60,525 nucleotides of DNA from Chthoniobacterales bacterium (lineage in GTDB: Bacteria; Verrucomicrobiota; Verrucomicrobiia; Chthoniobacterales; JACTMZ01), in NCBI GenBank assembly GCA_014879535.1, contig JACSRX010000022.1, forward strand, positions 1 through 60,525, in the 5' to 3' direction. Both the position numbers and the translations under genes were made by a program. A model generated the notes under the pieces. That model was not told the DNA's origin, ran no database searches, and saw nothing but the letters and a program-made list of their open reading frames with translations. Positions within the stretch are counted from its first letter, which is position 1, and each line of letters opens with the position of its first letter. Shown piece by piece: positions 17,500 through 25,973 of the stretch.

Positions 17500-18986
17500 A
17501 GCCGGGGAGTCCATGCCTGCCGGCGTTCGCGGCGCCGTGCCTTCGCGGCCTCGCGGTCTTCCTGTTTGTGGTCGTCTTTTTTCCCGCGGATGCGTGGGCG
17601 GCGTGGAATATCCAGCGGTTGGGCGGTCGTGATTACCTGCCGCTCTCGCAGGTGGCGGCGTTCTACCAGATGCGGATGGTTCCGCGCGGCGATCGGGGTG
17701 TATCGCTGGTCTCGGAGGGGCGGCGCATGGATTTCGCCCGCGGGGCGCGCGAGGCCCGGATCGACGGGGTGAAGCACTGGCTGTCCTTTCCCGTGATGTA
17801 TTTCGCCGGTCAGTTTTACGTGTCGCGCATGGATCTTTCCAAGTCGATCGATCCGGTGGTGCGTCCGCACCGCATCCCGGTGCTGCAGCCGCTGCGCACG
17901 GTGGTGCTCGATCCGGGGCACGGGGGGCACGACCGCGGGGCGGTCAACCGCTATGGGTTCGAAAAAAATTACAGCCTCGATCTCAGCCGCCGCATCCGGC
18001 CTTACCTCCAGGAGGCGGGCTACCGCGTGGTGATCACCCGCAGCCGCGACCAGTTCATTCCGCTGGAGGGGCGCCCCGCGATCGCAAGCCGGCTCGGCGA
18101 GGGGACCATCTTCGTCAGCATCCATTTCAACTCCTCGGGGCAGCCGGGCTCGCGCGCCACGGGGTTCGAGATCTTCACCCTCACGCCCCGCGGGGCGCCG
18201 AACAGCCACGACTCATTCCTGACGCGCCGGAGTTTTTCCGCCGAGACGGGACATCGCATGGACCATGCCAGCCAGGCGCTGGCCACGTCCATATATCATG
18301 CCATGCTGGGGCGCGTGCCGATGTTCGACCGCGGAGTCAAGAGGGCGCGCTTCGCCGTGTTGCGGCGCGCGACGACACCGGCCGTGCTGGTGGAGAACGG
18401 TTTCATGAGCAATCCCCTCGAGGCGCGCAAGATCCACTCGGCGGCATGGCGCGAGCGCGTGGCCGAATCGATCGCGCTCGGGATCATCGAGTTCGGAGGG
18501 CTGACGAAGACGCGGAAGATGCCCAAGCTCATCGCGCAATACCGGCGGGACGGCGAGCCGCTGCCTGCCGGGACGGAGTTTGAATACCGCCCGCTGGCCG
18601 GGATCGGCGCGGCGGTCCACTCGGGGCTTCCGCAGGCACGCGGCTGGCGCGGGCTGCTCCCGGTGCCGCTGCGCGAGGAGATGCCGCCGTTCCGCCTGGA
18701 ATTCGAGCCGCCCGGCTGGGTGCAGTTGGAGACTTGGGCCGCCACGGCCGAGGATGCGCGTTCGATGATGGTCAACGAGCAGGTCACGATCATGAAGCAG
18801 GGGGAGTGGCCCGAGCCCGTGCCTCCGTTCCCCGGCTTGCAAGGTTGGCGTTCACTGCTTCCCCCGCGCGGTCTCGACCGCGGGTTCATCCTTTTCCCGC
18901 CGTCCGGCGGACCGCTTGCCGAGGGCGTGGCCAACGGTGATGCGGAGCCTGCAGCCATCGTTGAAATTTCGGGAGGGGCGTTGTGA
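17496..18986 (+). CDS. N-acetylmuramoyl-L-alanine amidase (Amidase_3), secreted
   Basis: 496 aa from a TTG at 17496 that overlaps the previous stop (TTGA). No ATG exists before the mature domain, and the TTG gives a good signal peptide (LAVFLFVVVFFPADAWAA). Next comes a copper-amine-oxidase-like/AMIN-type N-terminal region, YLPLSQVAAFYQMRMVPRG. The zinc amidase domain follows: LDPGHGGHDRGAVN near residue 140, Glu in EKNYSLDLSRRI, VSIHFNSSG, and AVLVENGFMSNPLEA with the catalytic Glu. A ~140-residue C-terminal extension with GWRGLLPVPL and GWRSLLPPR repeats is unusual and unassigned. It cleaves the amide between MurNAc and L-Ala in peptidoglycan. Confidence 0.9.
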   Translation: MKPGSPCLPAFAAPCLRGLAVFLFVVVFFPADAWAAWNIQRLGGRDYLPLSQVAAFYQMRMVPRGDRGVSLVSEGRRMDFARGAREARIDGVKHWLSFPVMYFAGQFYVSRMDLSKSIDPVVRPHRIPVLQPLRTVVLDPGHGGHDRGAVNRYGFEKNYSLDLSRRIRPYLQEAGYRVVITRSRDQFIPLEGRPAIASRLGEGTIFVSIHFNSSGQPGSRATGFEIFTLTPRGAPNSHDSFLTRRSFSAETGHRMDHASQALATSIYHAMLGRVPMFDRGVKRARFAVLRRATTPAVLVENGFMSNPLEARKIHSAAWRERVAESIALGIIEFGGLTKTRKMPKLIAQYRRDGEPLPAGTEFEYRPLAGIGAAVHSGLPQARGWRGLLPVPLREEMPPFRLEFEPPGWVQLETWAATAEDARSMMVNEQVTIMKQGEWPEPVPPFPGLQGWRSLLPPRGLDRGFILFPPSGGPLAEGVANGDAEPAAIVEISGGAL

Positions 18987-20071
18987 GTCGGAAACCGATC
19001 GCCATCGTGCGGCGTGGATATTCGCCGACGGGCGGCGCGGAAAAATTCCTCGCGCGGTTTGCCGTGGCAGCAAGGCGGTCCGGACGCGAGGTTCTCCTGG
19101 TCAACGACCGTCCGTGGCCGGAGGAGGCGCTTGCAGGCGTGCCGCAGCAGACGCTGGAAGCCCGCGGACCGTGGGCGTTTGCGCGTGCGGTGGAGCATTG
19201 GCGCGGCGGATGGAAGAACGGGGTGGTCTTCAGCTTCGAGCGTCTTCTTTCCGCGGATTGCTACCGCGCGGGCGACGGCGTGCATGCCGCGTGGCTGCGC
19301 CGGCGCGCGGTTTACGATCCACGGTGGGAGGTCTGGATGCGGCGAATGCTGCCCAAGCAGAGGCAATTGCTGCAATTGGAGACGCGCTGTTTCTCCGCGC
19401 GGGACACGGGGGCTGTCATCGTCAATTCGCGGATGGTCGGGAACGAGATCGGAGAATTGTTCCGCTATCCTTCCGACCGTGTCCACCTGGTGCGCAACGG
19501 GCTCCCGGAGGATTTTGCCTCCGCGCTGCCCGACCGGCTGTCGGCGCGGCGCGCCCTCGGGTTGGACGAACGGGTGTTTCTTGCGGCATTCGCAGGCACG
19601 GGATGGAAGCGCAAGGGGTTGAGGTTCGCCTCCGCGGCCTTGGGTGCCTCCGGACTGCCGCAGGCCGTGCTCGCCGTGGCGGGCCGCGGCAATGAAAGCC
19701 GCCACCGTGCCCCCGGGGTTGTGTTTCTCGGGCCGCAGGGTGATGTGCGTCCGTTGCTGGCGGCCGCGGATGTTTTCATCCTGCCGACGGTTTACGATCC
19801 GTTCAGCAACGCATGCCTGGAGGCGTTGGCGGCCGGGCGCCCGGTCATCACGACGCGGGCCAACGGTTGCGCCGAGGTGCTGGAGGAGGGGGTCACCGGT
19901 TCGGTGGTGGGGGAACCGCACGACGTGGCAGGTCTCGCTGCGGCTTTGCGCCATTGGGCCGGGCATTCCGGGGATGCCACGGCGGCCTGCCGTGCGGCGG
20001 CGGCTTCCTGTTCCCTCGCGGAAAACGTGAGCCGGACACTTGCGATCCTCGACGGGTTGGAAGCCCGCTGA
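18983..20071 (+). CDS. Glycosyltransferase family 4 (WaaG-like)
   Basis: 362 aa, GTG start at 18983 overlapping the amidase stop. GT-B fold: an N-terminal Gly-rich motif RRGYSPTGGAEKFL, a linker region with VIVNSRMVGNEI and HLVRNGLPEDF, then the donor-binding half with FAGTGWKRKGLRFA and the E-x7-E-type block YDPFSNACLEALAAGRPVI. This resembles LPS-core glucosyltransferase WaaG, but the sugar donor cannot be determined by eye. It ends 6 bases from the convergent pta stop. Confidence 0.87.
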   Translation: MSRKPIAIVRRGYSPTGGAEKFLARFAVAARRSGREVLLVNDRPWPEEALAGVPQQTLEARGPWAFARAVEHWRGGWKNGVVFSFERLLSADCYRAGDGVHAAWLRRRAVYDPRWEVWMRRMLPKQRQLLQLETRCFSARDTGAVIVNSRMVGNEIGELFRYPSDRVHLVRNGLPEDFASALPDRLSARRALGLDERVFLAAFAGTGWKRKGLRFASAALGASGLPQAVLAVAGRGNESRHRAPGVVFLGPQGDVRPLLAAADVFILPTVYDPFSNACLEALAAGRPVITTRANGCAEVLEEGVTGSVVGEPHDVAGLAAALRHWAGHSGDATAACRAAAASCSLAENVSRTLAILDGLEAR

Positions 20072-20077
20072 GGCGGC

Positions 20078-21148
20078 TTACACCTGCGCCGGTTTCCGCT
20101 TCTTCTTCGCCTTGGCCTCGTCGGCCATCTCCTGCAGCCGCCGCATCTCGATGGCTTCAAGGCCGACGATGGCGGCGACGGCGGTGATGGTCTCCACGTC
20201 GTCGGCGCGAGAGACATCCGCCGAGGGTTTGGTCAGGCCGGTGAGGATCTGGCCGTAGGCGCGCCCCCCGAAGATGCGGATCAACTGCCCCGCGATGTGC
20301 CCGCTGTTGAGGTCCGGAAAAATGAGGACGTTTGCGCGCCCGGCCACGGCACTTTGCACGCCCTTGTCGCGCGCGGCCGACGGAAGCAGAGCGGCATCCG
20401 CCTGCAGTTCGCCGTCCACCTCGACCTCGAGATGGCGGGCCTGTGCCTGCTGGCGCGCCAAGGCGGCGGCGGCGGCGACTTTCTCCGTGTCCGGTGTCAC
20501 GGCGCTGCCTTTGGTGGAGAAACTCAGCATGGCCACCCGCGGTGTGTCGCCGGTGAGTTGGCGGCAGAGGTGCGCCGCCTGCAGCGCGATCGTGGCGAGC
20601 TGGTCCACCTCGGGGGACGGAATCACACCGCAGTCGGCCAGCACGAGAAGGCCATTGTGCCCGATGTCGGGGCGTCCGGTGTCGGCGACCACGCAACTGC
20701 TGACGAGATGCTGTGCGCCGGATGGCTTGACGAGGCGCAGCAACGGACGGAGCAATGCGCTGGTGGGGGCGTCGATGCCCCCGACCACGCCGTCGGCGCG
20801 GCCGTATTGCACCATCATCGCCGCGTAATAGTTCGGATTGAGAAGTGTCTCCCGGGCATCGGCGAGGCCGAGGTTTTTATAGCGGTCGAGGGTCTCGAGG
20901 AACCGGCAGAAATCAGGCAGGTCGGCGGATGTTTCCGGATTGATCACGCCGAAGTGGTCGAAAGGGATCCTCTCGCGGCGCGCGGTTTCCTCGATGACGG
21001 CGCGGCGCCCCAGAAGGATGGGAACACCCAGGCCGAGTTCGTAAAAGCGGCGCCCCGCCTGGATGGCCCGCAGGTTTTCCCCTTGGGGAAAAACGATGCG
21101 CTTAGGGTGCCGCCGCAGACGGCTGAAGACGGTTTCGATGAATGACAT
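20078..21148 (-). CDS. pta: Phosphate acetyltransferase (PTA/PTB family)
   Basis: 356 aa, the short form without the N-terminal DRTGG domain. It converts acetyl-CoA and phosphate to acetyl phosphate and CoA. Seen: KRIVFPQGENLRAIQAG at the start, NPNYYAAMMVQYGRADGVVG, SFSTKGSA, and the C-terminal FPDLNSGHIAGQLIRIFGG with LTGLTKPSADVSR. The start at ATG 21148 (MSFIETVFSRL) fits the family; the frame stays open for a further 366 codons upstream, which is only the antisense of folP. ackA is not adjacent. The tail is very basic (EAKAKKKRKPAQV). Confidence 0.88.
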   Translation of the reverse strand: MSFIETVFSRLRRHPKRIVFPQGENLRAIQAGRRFYELGLGVPILLGRRAVIEETARRERIPFDHFGVINPETSADLPDFCRFLETLDRYKNLGLADARETLLNPNYYAAMMVQYGRADGVVGGIDAPTSALLRPLLRLVKPSGAQHLVSSCVVADTGRPDIGHNGLLVLADCGVIPSPEVDQLATIALQAAHLCRQLTGDTPRVAMLSFSTKGSAVTPDTEKVAAAAALARQQAQARHLEVEVDGELQADAALLPSAARDKGVQSAVAGRANVLIFPDLNSGHIAGQLIRIFGGRAYGQILTGLTKPSADVSRADDVETITAVAAIVGLEAIEMRRLQEMADEAKAKKKRKPAQV

Positions 21149-21248
21149 GGCCAACGCCCGGTTGCGAGGGTGGCGGACTTTGCCGCGCGGCTCAAGCAGA
21201 GAAGCCGCAACGCTTGCCCGCCGCCGGGACGTGCCGCACCATTCCCCC

Positions 21249-22121
21249 GTGCGATTGGTGATCAAAGACCGCGGGTTGGATTTTCCGCGGCGTCCCCTCG
21301 TCATGGGAATCATCAACCTCAACGACGACTCCTTCAGCGGCGACGGCACGCTGCAGGTGGAGGAGGCCCTGGGCCTCGCGCGCCGGATGGTCGCGGACGG
21401 AGCCGACATCGTCGATGTCGGCGGGGAAAGCGCGCGCACGAATCGCGCGGCGATCACCCCGGGGGAGGAAGTCCGGCGCGTGGAGCCGTTTGTCCGCGAA
21501 TTTCTGGCCGCGCGGCACGGGTGGATGCCGCGGGACGAGACGCAGGTGTGGCCGCCCGTGTTGTCTGTCAACACCTGGCGTCCCGAGGTGGTGCGTCCTT
21601 TGCTGGAGGCGGGAGCGGAACTCTGCAACGACATGGGGGCCCTTCCGACGGATGAAAACGCGCGCATTGCGGCGGATTGCGGCGCGGCGCTGCTCCTCAT
21701 GCATTCGGTCGGCGAGCCCAAGGTGCCCCACACCGCCACAATGTGGGACGATGTTGTGGGGGAGCAGATGGCGTTTTTCCGGGCAAGGATGGATCTGGCC
21801 GCAGGGGCGGGGCTGCCGCATGAAGCGATCATTCTCGATCCGGGGCTGGATTTTGCCAAACAGCGCGACGACAACCTCCGTCTTTTGCGGGAGACGGACA
21901 AGATCGCGGCGCTCGGGCGTCCCGTCCTCATGCCGGTGTCCCGCAAGACCGTGATCGGCGATGTCCTCGGGTTGCCCGATCCGCGCACGCGGGACGCCGG
22001 AACTTGGGCATGCATCGTGGCTGGCATCCGGCGCGGTGTCTCCATCTTCCGCGTCCATGCGGTCCGGGAGGCCGCCTCCGTGATCCGCGTGGTTTGGGCG
22101 ACCCGCCAGGCGAATCGCTGA
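21249..22121 (+). CDS. folP: Dihydropteroate synthase
   Basis: 290 aa from a GTG at 21249. No ATG lies near the family N-terminus, and upstream in-frame ATGs run back through the pta promoter region. It condenses p-aminobenzoate with hydroxymethyl-dihydropterin diphosphate in folate synthesis. Motifs: MGIINLNDDSFSGDG (the usual N-x-T-PDSFSDGG loop in altered form, Asn-Asp for Pro), VDVGGESARTNR, a LDPGLDFAKQRDDN loop, and the SRKTVIG segment. It is divergent from pta across 100 bases and 108 bases upstream of the GTG at which the mraZ frame opens. Confidence 0.9.
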   Translation: MRLVIKDRGLDFPRRPLVMGIINLNDDSFSGDGTLQVEEALGLARRMVADGADIVDVGGESARTNRAAITPGEEVRRVEPFVREFLAARHGWMPRDETQVWPPVLSVNTWRPEVVRPLLEAGAELCNDMGALPTDENARIAADCGAALLLMHSVGEPKVPHTATMWDDVVGEQMAFFRARMDLAAGAGLPHEAIILDPGLDFAKQRDDNLRLLRETDKIAALGRPVLMPVSRKTVIGDVLGLPDPRTRDAGTWACIVAGIRRGVSIFRVHAVREAASVIRVVWATRQANR

Positions 22122-22189
22122 GTCTCAATTTGTGTGGATTCCGCCTGCGGAGCCCGTGGAAGTTTTTTCTGGTTTCTTTCTTTAGGGGG

Positions 22190-22219
22190 TTGACGTGCCG
22201 GATCGTTTGGTGGTTTAAA
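22190..22219 (+). promoter_or_regulatory. Sigma-70-type promoter for the dcw cluster
   Basis: TTGACG at 22190-22195 and TTTAAA at 22214-22219 are separated by 18 bases. It is the only strong promoter-like pair seen before the 18.6-kb run of cell-wall and division genes. Transcription would start near 22227, leaving a leader of about 30 bases to the mraZ ATG at 22260. A T-rich run (TTTTTTCTGGTTTCTTTCTTT) directly upstream could act as an UP-like element. Assigned by eye only. Confidence 0.6.
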
Positions 22220-22243
22220 GTGGGGCAAAGTGGTGAAAAATGT
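22207..22243 (+). promoter_or_regulatory. MraZ-box-like array of 10-bp-spaced repeats
   Basis: Four seven-base units start every 10 bases: TTGGTGG (22207), AAAGTGG (22217), AAAGTGG (22227), AAAATGT (22237). The two central ones are identical and the outer ones are degenerate. Known MraZ regulators bind direct repeats with this helical spacing just upstream of mraZ (TGGG-type in E. coli, AAAGTG-type in mollicutes). Here the array covers the -10 element and the start of transcription, the right place for autorepression. Confidence 0.6.
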
Positions 22244-22259
22244 CACCCACTCCCTGAAA

Positions 22260-22718
22260 ATGTCCAGATCCGCACCAGAGGCAACAATCTACGCCGGCGA
22301 GTTTCGTCATGCCGTGGATGCGAAGCATCGCGTGACGATCCCCTCGCGTTGGCGTGCAGACCGGGAGGAAGAGGAGTTTTTCGCCGTTCCGGACCCGGGC
22401 GGGAGTTTTCTGATGATCATGCCTCCCGCGGAGTTCGACCGGGTGAAGTCCGACGTGGAATCGAACACCTCGGTTTCCCCGGCGGACCGCCGCAAGTTCA
22501 TCCGCCGGTTCTATGCGTTGGCCCAGCTTGTCTCGGTGGACAAGCAGGGGCGCGTGCTGCTGCCCGAGGAGTATTGCCGCCGTCTGGGCCTGGAAGGGGA
22601 AGTGGTGCTCATCGGAAGCCACAGCAGGATGGAAATTTGGAATACAGAGCGCTGGGCGGCCGCGACGGCCGAGGAGGACGAGGTCTTCCGCCGGGTGGCG
22701 GGAGAAGTCGGCCTGTAG
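22260..22718 (+). CDS. mraZ: MraZ, transcriptional regulator of the dcw cluster
   Basis: 152 aa from ATG 22260. An in-frame GTG at 22230 lies inside the repeat array and would leave almost no leader. Two SpoVT/AbrB-type DNA-binding units are visible: AGEFRHAVDAKHRVTIPSRW at residues 11-30, and a second with VSVDKQGRVLLPEEYCRRLG near 90-109. MraZ forms ring oligomers that bind repeats upstream of its own gene. First gene of the dcw cluster. No clear Shine-Dalgarno precedes the start. Confidence 0.92.
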   Translation: MSRSAPEATIYAGEFRHAVDAKHRVTIPSRWRADREEEEFFAVPDPGGSFLMIMPPAEFDRVKSDVESNTSVSPADRRKFIRRFYALAQLVSVDKQGRVLLPEEYCRRLGLEGEVVLIGSHSRMEIWNTERWAAATAEEDEVFRRVAGEVGL

Positions 22719-22765
22719 CGGACGCCCGACCCTCTGCAGACCCCTGCGAACAACAACAAACCTTG

Positions 22766-22918
22766 ATGGCAAAAACCGGCCGCAAATTCGTCTTCGGCTT
22801 TTCCGCGAAAAAGGACGCGGGAGGTCGGGCGGAGGGCGCGGCCACGATCCGCCTCCGAGTCCGCACAATCTATGAACAATTCGGTCTCCGCAAACCCGCC
22901 GCCCAGCGCAAGCACTGA
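22766..22918 (+). CDS. Possible small basic protein between mraZ and rsmH
   Basis: 50 aa, MAKTGRKFVFGFSAKKDAG at the start and a basic end (LRKPAAQRKH). It lies in the 153-base gap after mraZ and runs 47 bases into rsmH in another frame. Residue composition looks protein-like, but there is no ribosome-binding site and no family was recognised. The alternative is an untranslated spacer with a chance reading frame. Confidence 0.3.
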   Translation: MAKTGRKFVFGFSAKKDAGGRAEGAATIRLRVRTIYEQFGLRKPAAQRKH

Positions 22919-23861
22919 GACTGCCGACTGGCATGTGCCGGTGTTGTGCACCGAGGCGGTCGGGCTGCTGCGTCCGGCGCCGGGCCGTGTCTTTTTCGAC
23001 GGCACCCTCGGGGGCGGGGGTCACAGCCGTGCTTTGCTCGAGGCCGGGGCCCGCGTGGTCGGGCTCGACCGCGACCGGGAGTCGCTGGAGCGCGCGGCCG
23101 GATTGCTGGGATCCTTCGGCGACCGCTTCTGCGCCGTGCAGGGAAATTTTGCCGAGGCGGCCGGGCTGCCTGCCGTGCGTGCGGCGGCCCCCTACGACGG
23201 TGCGCTTCTCGACCTCGGGGTCTCCTCGCACCAGCTGGACACCGCGTCCCGCGGGTTCAGCTTCCGCCACGACGGCCCCCTCGACATGCGGATGGACCCT
23301 TCCTCCGGGAGCCCGGCGTCGGATTTGGTCAACACCGGGGACGAGGCCGGGTTGGTTCGCATTTTCCGCGAATACGGCGAGGAACCGCAGGCGCGCCGCG
23401 TGGCCCGCGCCATCGTGGCCGAGCGAGAGCGCCTGCCGTTCATGCGCACCGGCCAGTTGGCCGCCCTGATCGAGAAGGTCCTCGGGCGCCGCGGCCGCAT
23501 TCATCCCGCCACGAGGGTGTTCCAAGCCCTGCGCATTGCGGTGAACGACGAGCTCGGCGCCCTCCGGCAGGCGCTGGCGACGCTGCCTGCGCTGCTTCGC
23601 ACCGGCGCACGCCTTGTGGTCATCACCTTCCACTCTCTCGAGGATCGCATGGTGAAGTCCTTTTTCCGTCTGGACAGCGAACAATGGCTCGACCGCCCGG
23701 AATGGCCCGCGCCGCGGTTGAACCCCGACTGGAGGTTCCTTGATCTCACGCGGAAACCGGTGGAGGCCGGTCAGGCCGAGACCGCCCGCAATCCCCGCGC
23801 CCGATCCGCACGCCTGCGGGCGGTTGAAATCCTCGGTGCGCACCAGGAGGCCGCCGCATGA
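22872..23861 (+). CDS. rsmH: 16S rRNA (cytosine(1402)-N(4))-methyltransferase
   Basis: 329 aa, typical length. It methylates N4 of C1402 in the 16S rRNA decoding centre with SAM. Seen: HVPVLCTEAVGLL near the N-terminus, the SAM-binding loop FFDGTLGGGGHSRALL, GLDRDRESLERA, LDLGVSSHQLDTASRGFSF, and the C-terminal ITFHSLEDRMVKSFFR. The ATG at 22872 is the only start that keeps the family N-terminus. Standard second gene of dcw clusters; its stop overlaps the next start. Confidence 0.96.
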   Translation: MNNSVSANPPPSASTETADWHVPVLCTEAVGLLRPAPGRVFFDGTLGGGGHSRALLEAGARVVGLDRDRESLERAAGLLGSFGDRFCAVQGNFAEAAGLPAVRAAAPYDGALLDLGVSSHQLDTASRGFSFRHDGPLDMRMDPSSGSPASDLVNTGDEAGLVRIFREYGEEPQARRVARAIVAERERLPFMRTGQLAALIEKVLGRRGRIHPATRVFQALRIAVNDELGALRQALATLPALLRTGARLVVITFHSLEDRMVKSFFRLDSEQWLDRPEWPAPRLNPDWRFLDLTRKPVEAGQAETARNPRARSARLRAVEILGAHQEAAA

Positions 23862-24214
23862 AAAGTGCCACCTACGACAACACGCTTCCTGTCGGCTCCC
23901 TCATCCGCTGGGCCCTCATCGTCGGTTTCCTGGGGTTCCTCGGGCTCTGCTACGTGCACATGAAGCACAAGCTCAAGATGGACGGGGACCGCTGCCGCGA
24001 GCTGGAGATGGCGATTTCCGACCTGGACGAAAAACTGAAGGTGGCCTCCAACGATGTGATGAGGCTGACCTCGCGTCCGGCTTTGGAGCGCCGCCGGCAG
24101 GAGGGTTTCATCCAGATGGTGCATGTGCAGGACAGCCGTCTCGTCCGCCTGCGAGTCCAGACATCAGCGGCCGCCGCGCTGCCGGTTGAACCACGGGAGG
24201 AACAGCGTCCATGA
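23858..24214 (+). CDS. ftsL: FtsL-like septal membrane protein
   Basis: 118 aa bitopic protein. A short cytoplasmic head, one membrane helix at about residues 15-34 (LIRWALIVGFLGFLGLCYVH), then a heptad-rich periplasmic coiled coil (about 40-70). Sequence identity in FtsL is always low, so the call rests on topology, size and position between rsmH and ftsI, with 4-base overlaps on both sides. FtsL works with FtsB and FtsQ to activate FtsW-FtsI. Confidence 0.75.
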   Translation: MKSATYDNTLPVGSLIRWALIVGFLGFLGLCYVHMKHKLKMDGDRCRELEMAISDLDEKLKVASNDVMRLTSRPALERRRQEGFIQMVHVQDSRLVRLRVQTSAAAALPVEPREEQRP

Positions 24215-25968
24215 ACGGGACCACCCACCGCCGCGCCGGGTTGGTCTGCATCGCCCTGGCCCTGCTGCTGAGCATCTACTCCGGACGGCTCATCCACCTG
24301 CAGGTGGGAAAACATGAGGAGTATTCGAGGTTGGCGGCCGACAAGACGGCCAAGAAGAAGGTGGTGCGGGCCGAACGCGGCACGATCACCGACATGAACG
24401 GCGAGGTGCTCGCCGACAACGTGCCGATCTACGCCGTGGTGGCCGACGGAACCCTGATCACCGACCGGCCGAAACTGGCCGGCATTCTTGCCCGTCACCT
24501 CGGACTGCCGGAGAAACAGGTGGCGGAGCGCATCGAATCCACGCGTCCCTACATCGTGGTGCAGCGCAAGGTCGCCGCGGAGACGGTGGCCGCGCTCAAG
24601 GAGGAGCTCGCCGCCGAACGTCTGCGCGGCGTCCTCTACGAGAGGGAGCCGAAGCGCAACTATCCGAACGAGGGCATGCTCGCGCATGTCCTCGGGTTCC
24701 TCGACAGCGAGGGACGCGGCATCCAGGGCGTGGAAATGATGATGGAGCCCTACCTGCGCGGGGAGGATGGTTTCATCTACACCGAGCGTGACCGGACCGG
24801 TCGCGAGATCGTGGCTTACCGCGGACTGGAACGGCCCGCACGCAACGGCATGACGGTGAAGCTGACGGTGGACATGGGCCTGCAGGCCATCGTCGAGCGC
24901 GAACTCGACGAATCCGCCCAGCGCCTCAATGCCAACATGATCACCGCCGTCTTCGTGCGTCCGCGCACCGGGGAGATTCTCGCCATGGCCACGCGCCCGT
25001 CCTTCAACCTCAACGAGGTGGCAACGGCTCCGGTCGAGACGACGAAAAACCGCGCCCTCATCGAGATGTTCGAGCCCGGCTCGACGTTCAAGGTCGTGGT
25101 GATTTCCGCCGCACTCAACGAGGGGGTGGTCACCCCCGAGAGCCTCTTCAACTGCGAAGGCGGGCGCTTCGCCTACGCGGGCAAGACGCTGAAGGACGTC
25201 CACGGCTACGGGGTGATGAGCGTTCACAACATCCTCGTCAAATCCTCGAACATCGGCTGCGCCAAGATCGCCATGCACCTCGGGGGGGACACCTTCCACG
25301 AATACATCCGGCGGTTCGGCTTCGGCGAGCGCACCGGTCTCGGCCTCCCCGGCGAGATCCCCGGCATCGTGCATCCGCGGCACCGCTGGACCGCGCTTTC
25401 CATCACGCGTGTCCCGATGGGCCACGAGGTGTCGGTGACGCCCCTGCAGAGCGCGATGTGCATGTCTGTCATCGCCAACGGCGGCAACATGATGCTGCCT
25501 CAGATCGTGCGCTCGGTTGTCGACGGATCCGGCCGCGAAGTCGTGTCTTTCCGGCCGCAAATCGTGCGGCGCGTGATCTCCGAGGAGACCGCGGCCAAGG
25601 TGAACGCGGCCTTGTCGGATGTCGTCGGCGACCAGGGCACCGCCCGCCTCGCGAGGATTCCCGGCTACCGTGTGGCCGGCAAGACGGGCACGGCGCAGCG
25701 CGTGGATCCCAAGGGCGGCTACACGCCGGGAAAATACGTGGTGTCCTTTGCCGGCTATTTTCCCGCCAACAACCCCGAAGTGGCCGGCATCGTGCTTGTG
25801 GACGACGCACGCACCCCCGGGACCAGCAACTACGGCGGCACGGTGGCCGCCCCGATTTTCGCCCGCATCGGCGAGGCCATGGCCCGCCAACTCAACCTCG
25901 TCCCCGAGACCGAGGAATCCGACGGCACAACCATCGCCCTCGTCCCGTTCGGGCCGGGCATGAATTGA
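24211..25968 (+). CDS. ftsI: Septal penicillin-binding protein (transpeptidase) FtsI/PBP2-class
   Basis: 585 aa class B PBP that crosslinks septal peptidoglycan. One N-terminal membrane helix (residues ~9-28), a dimerisation domain beginning RAERGTITDMNGEVLADN, and a transpeptidase domain with nucleophile Ser291 in EPGSTFK, SSN near 343-345, and KTG near 491-493 (VAGKTGTAQR). No C-terminal PASTA domains. It overlaps ftsL by 4 bases; murE follows within 5 bases. Confidence 0.96.
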   Translation: MNGTTHRRAGLVCIALALLLSIYSGRLIHLQVGKHEEYSRLAADKTAKKKVVRAERGTITDMNGEVLADNVPIYAVVADGTLITDRPKLAGILARHLGLPEKQVAERIESTRPYIVVQRKVAAETVAALKEELAAERLRGVLYEREPKRNYPNEGMLAHVLGFLDSEGRGIQGVEMMMEPYLRGEDGFIYTERDRTGREIVAYRGLERPARNGMTVKLTVDMGLQAIVERELDESAQRLNANMITAVFVRPRTGEILAMATRPSFNLNEVATAPVETTKNRALIEMFEPGSTFKVVVISAALNEGVVTPESLFNCEGGRFAYAGKTLKDVHGYGVMSVHNILVKSSNIGCAKIAMHLGGDTFHEYIRRFGFGERTGLGLPGEIPGIVHPRHRWTALSITRVPMGHEVSVTPLQSAMCMSVIANGGNMMLPQIVRSVVDGSGREVVSFRPQIVRRVISEETAAKVNAALSDVVGDQGTARLARIPGYRVAGKTGTAQRVDPKGGYTPGKYVVSFAGYFPANNPEVAGIVLVDDARTPGTSNYGGTVAAPIFARIGEAMARQLNLVPETEESDGTTIALVPFGPGMN

Positions 25969-25973
25969 ACGGC

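Noticed and set aside
23858-24214. ftsB instead of ftsL
   Set aside because: Topology would fit either, but the place between rsmH and ftsI is the usual ftsL position.
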